From Alphaproteobacteria bacterium (GTDB lineage: Bacteria > Pseudomonadota > Alphaproteobacteria > Paracaedibacterales > CAITNM01), in contig CANMNU010000046.1 in assembly GCA_947499175.1 (NCBI GenBank), positions 1-9,409 of the forward strand: a DNA stretch of 9,409 nucleotides, written 5' to 3'. A model generated the notes under the pieces. That model worked only from the letters and a program-made list of their open reading frames with translations. It searched no databases and had not been told where the DNA came from. The position numbers and the translations under genes were made by a program. Position 1 is the stretch's first letter, and each line of letters opens with the position of its first letter. Below, piece by piece: positions 7,701-9,409 of this stretch.

Positions 7701-8583
7701 GCAGTTCATGGAAAAGGCTCAACGGTCCGTAAAATGGGGAGATTTTATCGCGGCCACCACCTCCTTTTTGGCTGGACAAGATGTCACGACTTCCTACGGT
7801 ACTGCCAAAAATGCAACGGAAAATAATTGTCACCCAGGTTTTGTAGCTTTGGCATTTGTAGCAGCAGACGCCTATGAAGTTTGGCAATCAGTGGCCGCCA
7901 TAGCGGCAGCTGGTGGTTTATTGGCCCTACTCAATTCAATTCAGGTCAAAGAGCATCAAGATGGCTCTTATGGCTTTGAAGGCAAGAAATACGGGACCTT
8001 ACAAGAAGTTTTGCGAACGGTTATGGAAACATCTTTATTGTACTCAATTGTAGCTGTTTCAACGATTGCCAACATTATGGGCATTGATCTCGATGCTAAT
8101 AAGCCAACTTCACAAATCACCCCAATCGATCAAGGCAAAACGCCTAATATGATTACTTATAAGGATGAGGGCAAGTCTGAGGATAAAGGATTTAGCCAAT
8201 TACCTGAGGAATTGCTTAACGGGCCGAAGGAGGGATATAAAGCTTATGAGGGGCCGAATGCTAATGTGTTGGAACAAAAATCTCTTGGAAATGAATCTTC
8301 TATAAAGGGGAATTTGAAAGCAGTTGAATTACCTACAAAAGGAAAAATAAGATTTATACCAGATAAGTCTTATAATCCTTCAAGACCATTGGAAAGAGGA
8401 GATCAAAAAGGCTATTTAGATAAATTTGGTAATGAATGGGTAAAAGGCCCATCACGCACTCAAGGTCAAACGTTCGAGTGGGACGTACAATTATCCAGGA
8501 AAGGTAAATCGAATTTGGACTGGTTATCTAGAGATGGTGAACACATTAATGTTTCATTAGATGGTAAAATAACTCATAAGTAA
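1735..8583 (+). CDS. Giant haemagglutinin/CdiA-like exported polymorphic toxin with Ntox17-like tip
   Basis: This 2,282-residue protein has the order of a filamentous-haemagglutinin-type polymorphic toxin. A Sec signal peptide comes first (KLKR, hydrophobic core 11-26, likely cleavage after AHA at 28). Next is an acidic linker (about 104-115), then beta-helix-like short repeats with 'NHGNLEV'-style turns (about 140-300, 490-700 and 890-990). Helix-rich stretches interrupt these at about 316-460 and 1131-1380; an acidic EEGLAEGLEE linker ends the second. Haemagglutinin-repeat-like sequence follows (1396-1690, Ser/Thr/Gln-rich). A Gly/Ala-rich hydrophobic segment (1738-1792) leads into a DUF637-like region (about 1779-1900) and a Gly/Ala-rich pre-toxin region (1918-1966), with further hydrophobic helices at about 2050-2069 and 2099-2117. 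The tip (2203-2282) resembles Ntox17. No TPS haemagglutination motif and no VENN motif were seen. The start is supported by AGAGGT at 1722-1727. It probably acts at or beyond the cell surface, delivering the tip into a target cell; delivery is inferred from family behaviour. Confidence 0.85.
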   Translation: MGKLKRNICRFLIALQIYGNVFQGVAHAADLADNNGISNHIHLVSIKDKDGTARLALGTDDEDGKFKPLKSIDIPSSDNLNLPIKKSFTGLSDEISETTSVNGGNNYDDDDNASQYSGSGLSTNDTVVGKGDFKPQKMVYNLQATYFTLQGLKFAINNTGAISIKGQETDQPKPLFLSGFGPITLDSVDASVLQITSPQVLMRGYSKIDYLKIEGLSSESSFINLANLTTKQLFLSNLKGDNAGYITSDSLTLEKTTYLKLSNASRADLQTLVLGPKSHLENHGNLEVVGTQSLKDLGLEFLYDYQSLSKPYNMDDMAWLKILEAERNKAEFLGADEAFKSFSLEISATIADKYGLSAKTRSKTEQAELVRLIIDTRLAFSDTPNLFNDFYKKQKAQLSEQHQTHIKIVQQFDTITDLAIKDKNFAKQWSQVDADKLLDKEFVAAVNKHAGLTLLDEGCFAPSLITLAHTTFFFNSRDKPFKRLGSITNEDTGVISFKPDIKTQRRYLKGVLADKEPYTHLLLEKLINLGTINSIQNFRIHSDIFDNAQGLLHSPSKVDVHTNQLTNKKASISGVQGTTIFVRGDQFNNHEGEIGVEGELGVVGKTSLIFKKAQTGPILGKIQGDEIEIEDLSRLGETHLRNGKLIVKNFVYLKGHKIFLPYVEIDTPKLRLSLVDFSIDSTYSKTSPRRTIIERSVNQDLRLTHPYYTAGELEIRQGNIFSQHSALVRMQERFGDAYQTHIEPTHTIDIQATVKAKRGMVVYTPAAIFRYGDNAVTAIHELLLEEYGLKVYASAFDFEKGTLAAKSLRVHAPLGIHFGRLIQDPNSDIFATFGSHSQCPTSHGLGGHIRVCKYEVMGKEVNGVYDGRCLLKLPKIVPNETVVQVQKASELHGPLLNHGRFSTHDLMLKSAKDSLCEASTINVAGNFDQQGNLLLKRNTSQMYLTYHQHHLHWEFVNSDSASLMVYGELTQTPEIAITNVAGHFHTHKTQNNLRVESKHFNSAIFQKEYTKAEQLDFVKQEQLALEKYKPNNQITRPCNDFAHAGCYPDLVSFLHKTKNFYGAQQVFVSDTSSSNGAMLTNYNNQPQVYGGNISFPQLVVKAGVNGVTFCTRNRFWTEPKDPIHDLLKKGFSIQNTFVTPDLRKLIDQELATKYFFTLRERFFYDLDATQAFYEYLRDDIVVCDVKGARKSTGKAVFQISPKMLLEEVRKECQETLHRGNFFDNQVIDYDMLKQLHKNASTYLEEHQLLSKELSQALMVKGSSKVDWINYQSIKPMIFYDAVMNLEGIEELVAKLYIPEAMMDDARGKLGSKLRTNFLLVFPEGITVQQLLELVRDTPNAPLLRDFLKKNPRALEEKEEGLAEGLEEIDLAKIDLKNSITMFSEMEIGQMAIFNTGNINIHASITTKKAIINSLFGSVVLQSLVERKYFSPSNYQDVIPLKARIAALEDTLVILAKENIVILGAETFSEKGTYLEALGCIYDLPVELVTQRYQSHSKGWSRDKWTNNVRSSHKSNSNFNSYAGDKQTICANYDVGENDINIFAKKGIDSIDVKNTHESASHTKTQSNSLLGGTTTKDKMSGSAVSVGSSYKCGLLNFYTEQGDVNLTNVTIDADRVDISAIEGFVRFLLGTNSFYAGEQTSSSNIAWQSQSMKQTEDRTYSQSQIKVGKEGINIKSKDTVVQQVAQSTSLPFFKEELEVPDFAKLINQDGGKITFQTLHEIHKCKEESHQGPTQMFAALVGIAIAIATAGTGSGLGAFIAESAGQVAVVATATTAATLTSAGLLTQAITTTLFTTLCSQATLAVLNSDGKAENVIKQMTSKDNLNQLLLAVVKTPGGQPTGNFFQQVLEKGIRNTGWAMFEKIIMNKPLDQGIRDAWINAGIDTVAQVCAKNIGELYKPDVIKTNGFNTTTESVNKINWGTHKWLHGALGFLCGGMRSKLSGGSFEQGAVAGALGAVVATTVVEMLKPDVTEEMMRCQSEGLNKEEFKEQFMEKAQRSVKWGDFIAATTSFLAGQDVTTSYGTAKNATENNCHPGFVALAFVAADAYEVWQSVAAIAAAGGLLALLNSIQVKEHQDGSYGFEGKKYGTLQEVLRTVMETSLLYSIVAVSTIANIMGIDLDANKPTSQITPIDQGKTPNMITYKDEGKSEDKGFSQLPEELLNGPKEGYKAYEGPNANVLEQKSLGNESSIKGNLKAVELPTKGKIRFIPDKSYNPSRPLERGDQKGYLDKFGNEWVKGPSRTQGQTFEWDVQLSRKGKSNLDWLSRDGEHINVSLDGKITHK
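8341..8583 (+). other. C-terminal toxin domain, Ntox17-like
   Basis: The last 80 residues of the giant protein (2203-2282) carry the block KFGNEWVKGPSRT (2230-2242), then EWDVQLS (2248 on), then SRDGEHINVSLDG and a terminal ITHK. I recognise this pattern from polymorphic toxin type 17 (Ntox17) tips in bacterial toxins. The family is predicted, from my recollection, to act as a toxin, probably an RNase; I cannot verify that here. Conserved polar residues that could be catalytic include Glu2234, Arg2241, Thr2242, Glu2248, Asp2250, Arg2266, His2270 and His2281. The domain ends at the stop codon, and an immunity-type gene follows at once, as in known toxin/immunity pairs. Confidence 0.75.
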
Positions 8584-8592
8584 GGATAGTGT

Positions 8593-8928
8593 ATGAAGAA
8601 AGATCTTAAGATTATAATGCGTGTAAATTTTAGTGCGGAAATTGATGAAATAGAAACTATTACTAATTTTAAAAATTTCATGTCAAATTATGGACATGTT
8701 GAGTGTATAAAAAAACCAATCATTTACTGGAAATATAAAGATGAAAAGCAGGCTTTATTTGAAGTTACACCATTTAAAGAAAATAGTTTTCAATTTATTT
8801 GTAATTCCGCAAGTAAAGAATGGGATATGTTAAAGTCTACCGAGGCAATTTGGAATAAAGCGAGTAAAGAAAAGAAAGAATTCTTCATTGCACCATATAT
8901 CACATGGGCTCATTTTGAGATGATATAA
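8593..8928 (+). CDS. Probable immunity protein for the Ntox17-like toxin
   Basis: This 111-residue soluble protein has no signal peptide, no membrane segment and no motif I recognise. It is called an immunity protein from context: it starts nine bases after the stop of the toxin gene, on the same strand, and is the size usual for such partners. Its ribosome binding site TAAGGA (8581-8586) overlaps the toxin stop codon TAA, so the two genes are probably co-transcribed and translationally linked. The sequence is rich in Lys, Glu and aromatic residues, with a Trp/Tyr/Phe-rich C-terminal half (IYWKYKD, FFIAPYITWAHFEMI), which could form a mixed alpha/beta fold. Hand-counted GC over 8641-8880 is about 27%, clearly below the body of the toxin gene. 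It would bind and block the toxin tip in the cytoplasm of the producer and its kin. An in-frame ATG at codon 9 is a less likely start. Confidence 0.72.
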   Translation: MKKDLKIIMRVNFSAEIDEIETITNFKNFMSNYGHVECIKKPIIYWKYKDEKQALFEVTPFKENSFQFICNSASKEWDMLKSTEAIWNKASKEKKEFFIAPYITWAHFEMI

Positions 8929-8990
8929 TCTTGTGAAAAATATTAAGGTCGCCGTACTTGGAGAAAGTTGATTTTGAAGCACGTAAGGGG

Positions 8991-9020
8991 GTAACATCTC
9001 TTTGAGAGATTTTACTTTTT
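8991..9020 (+). terminator. Probable intrinsic terminator after the toxin/immunity pair
   Basis: ATCTCT (8996-9001) pairs with AGAGAT (9005-9010) around a TTG loop. Beyond one C/T mismatch, GTAA (8991-8994) pairs with TTAC (9012-9015), giving a ten-pair stem. TTTTT follows at 9016-9020. It lies about 60 bases past the immunity gene stop and reads in the plus direction, as expected for the end of the toxin/immunity operon. The stem is GC-poor, so strength is uncertain. Confidence 0.5.
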
Positions 9021-9102
9021 CAGGCTAGCTTGTCACTAAATGGTTGTGATCGGGTTGATGAAATTAGCTAGCTACATCAACAACACGATCAGGTTAGCTT
9101 GT
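9020..9102. repeat. Hairpin framed by 14-base direct repeats
   Basis: TCAGGCTAGCTTGT (9020-9033) recurs as TCAGGTTAGCTTGT (9089-9102), 13 of 14 bases identical. Between them is a compound hairpin: TGATCG (9047-9052) pairs with CGATCA (9086-9091), GTTGATG (9054-9060) with CATCAAC (9075-9081), and the loop holds the palindrome TAGCTAGCTA (9065-9074). It lies between convergent genes, so it may serve as a terminator for the minus-strand helicase gene, or be a small repeat element or recombination scar. There is no T-run right after the stem on either strand, which weakens the terminator reading. Confidence 0.45.
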
Positions 9103-9115
9103 GTGTAGAGGCTCT

Positions 9116-9409
9116 TCAAGATAGAGATAGAACGGGCCATTCATGCTGTAAAACTTTTTTGGCACGGGTTAATGCTACGTAATACAAGTTTTTGTCCTGG
9201 TCAGTTTTTAAGGTAAAGTCATCTGCAATAATCACATTGTCCCATTCTCTGCCTTTTGAGCGATGGGCTGTGGAGAAAACAATATCCGCTTCGTTTTCAG
9301 AAAATCTACCAGATTCCTCGATAAGGTTCAGTAAATCTGGGATTTGATATGTATATTTTCCTACCAATTTCATAGCACCATCTAGCTCAGCGTCCTCTTC
9401 GTCATCAGC
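9116..9409 (-). CDS. UvrD-like superfamily 1 helicase, C-terminal end (partial)
   Basis: The last 97 codons of a minus-strand gene are present; the frame stays open to the edge of the window, so the start and the ATPase Walker motifs lie outside. The fragment holds the end of the second RecA-like domain: TAHRSKGREWDNVIIADDF (motif V region) and, 17 residues on, YVALTRAKKVL, the classic motif VI with the arginine finger. These identify an ATP-dependent 3'-5' superfamily 1A helicase of the UvrD/PcrA/Rep group. The 'HRSKGREWD' form is typical of UvrD-like proteins resembling eukaryotic Fbh1, but this subgroup call is tentative. The protein stops 13 residues after the motif VI core, so it has no long C-terminal extension such as UvrD's RNA polymerase-binding tail. 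It converges on the toxin/immunity genes with no evident functional link. Confidence 0.85.
   Translation of the reverse strand, partial: ADDEEDAELDGAMKLVGKYTYQIPDLLNLIEESGRFSENEADIVFSTAHRSKGREWDNVIIADDFTLKTDQDKNLYYVALTRAKKVLQHEWPVLSLS

Noticed and set aside
8593..8928. The gene after the toxin as an orphan toxin tip rather than immunity
   Set aside because: It has its own start codon and ribosome site, no pre-toxin motif and no resemblance to known toxin tips; the immunity reading fits its position and size better.
1..9409. CRISPR array, tRNA or rRNA genes
   Set aside because: No regularly spaced repeats with unique spacers, no cloverleaf-forming sequence with a T-loop, and no rRNA-like conserved blocks were seen on either strand.

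Overview
The window (9,409 bp) looks bacterial, and most likely comes from an alphaproteobacterium of the amoeba- or protist-associated kind (Holosporales-like). The clues are a moderately AT-rich base composition, a DksA-family protein with the CxxT...CxxA degenerate zinc-finger pattern common in alphaproteobacteria, and a very large haemagglutinin-like secreted toxin. The lineage is inferred; no rRNA or housekeeping marker is present to fix it.

Layout. Bases 1-204 form an element bounded by a perfect 21-bp inverted repeat, with no coding capacity. Bases 205-572 are very AT-rich and non-coding, with several short direct and inverted repeats, and lead into a small helix-turn-helix protein (573-986, +). 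A DksA/TraR-family protein follows (1054-1473, +), ending in a probable intrinsic terminator (about 1585-1625). A perfect 26-bp palindrome (1649-1674) lies just upstream of the main gene.

The core is one gene of 6.85 kb (1735-8583, +) coding for a 2,282-residue exported protein. It has a signal peptide, a beta-helix-like stalk interrupted by helical stretches, a haemagglutinin-repeat region, a Gly/Ala-rich DUF637-like pre-toxin region, and a C-terminal tip of about 80 residues resembling the polymorphic toxin type 17 (Ntox17) family. Nine bases after its stop is a 111-residue protein (8593-8928, +) that is very probably the cognate immunity protein. GC, counted by hand in 240-base samples, falls from about 45% in the pre-toxin region to 36% in the tip and 27% in the immunity gene, as expected if the tip/immunity cassette is exchanged as a unit.

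Beyond the immunity gene are a hairpin with a T-run (terminator-like) and a hairpin framed by 14-base direct repeats. Convergent to these is the C-terminal end of a UvrD-like superfamily 1 helicase (9116-9409, -), which runs off the window.

Together the toxin and immunity genes read as a contact-dependent or otherwise exported effector system aimed at competing bacteria or possibly the host cell. No outer-membrane TpsB/CdiB transporter is visible here, and the N-terminus has no recognisable two-partner-secretion motif, so the export route is open.
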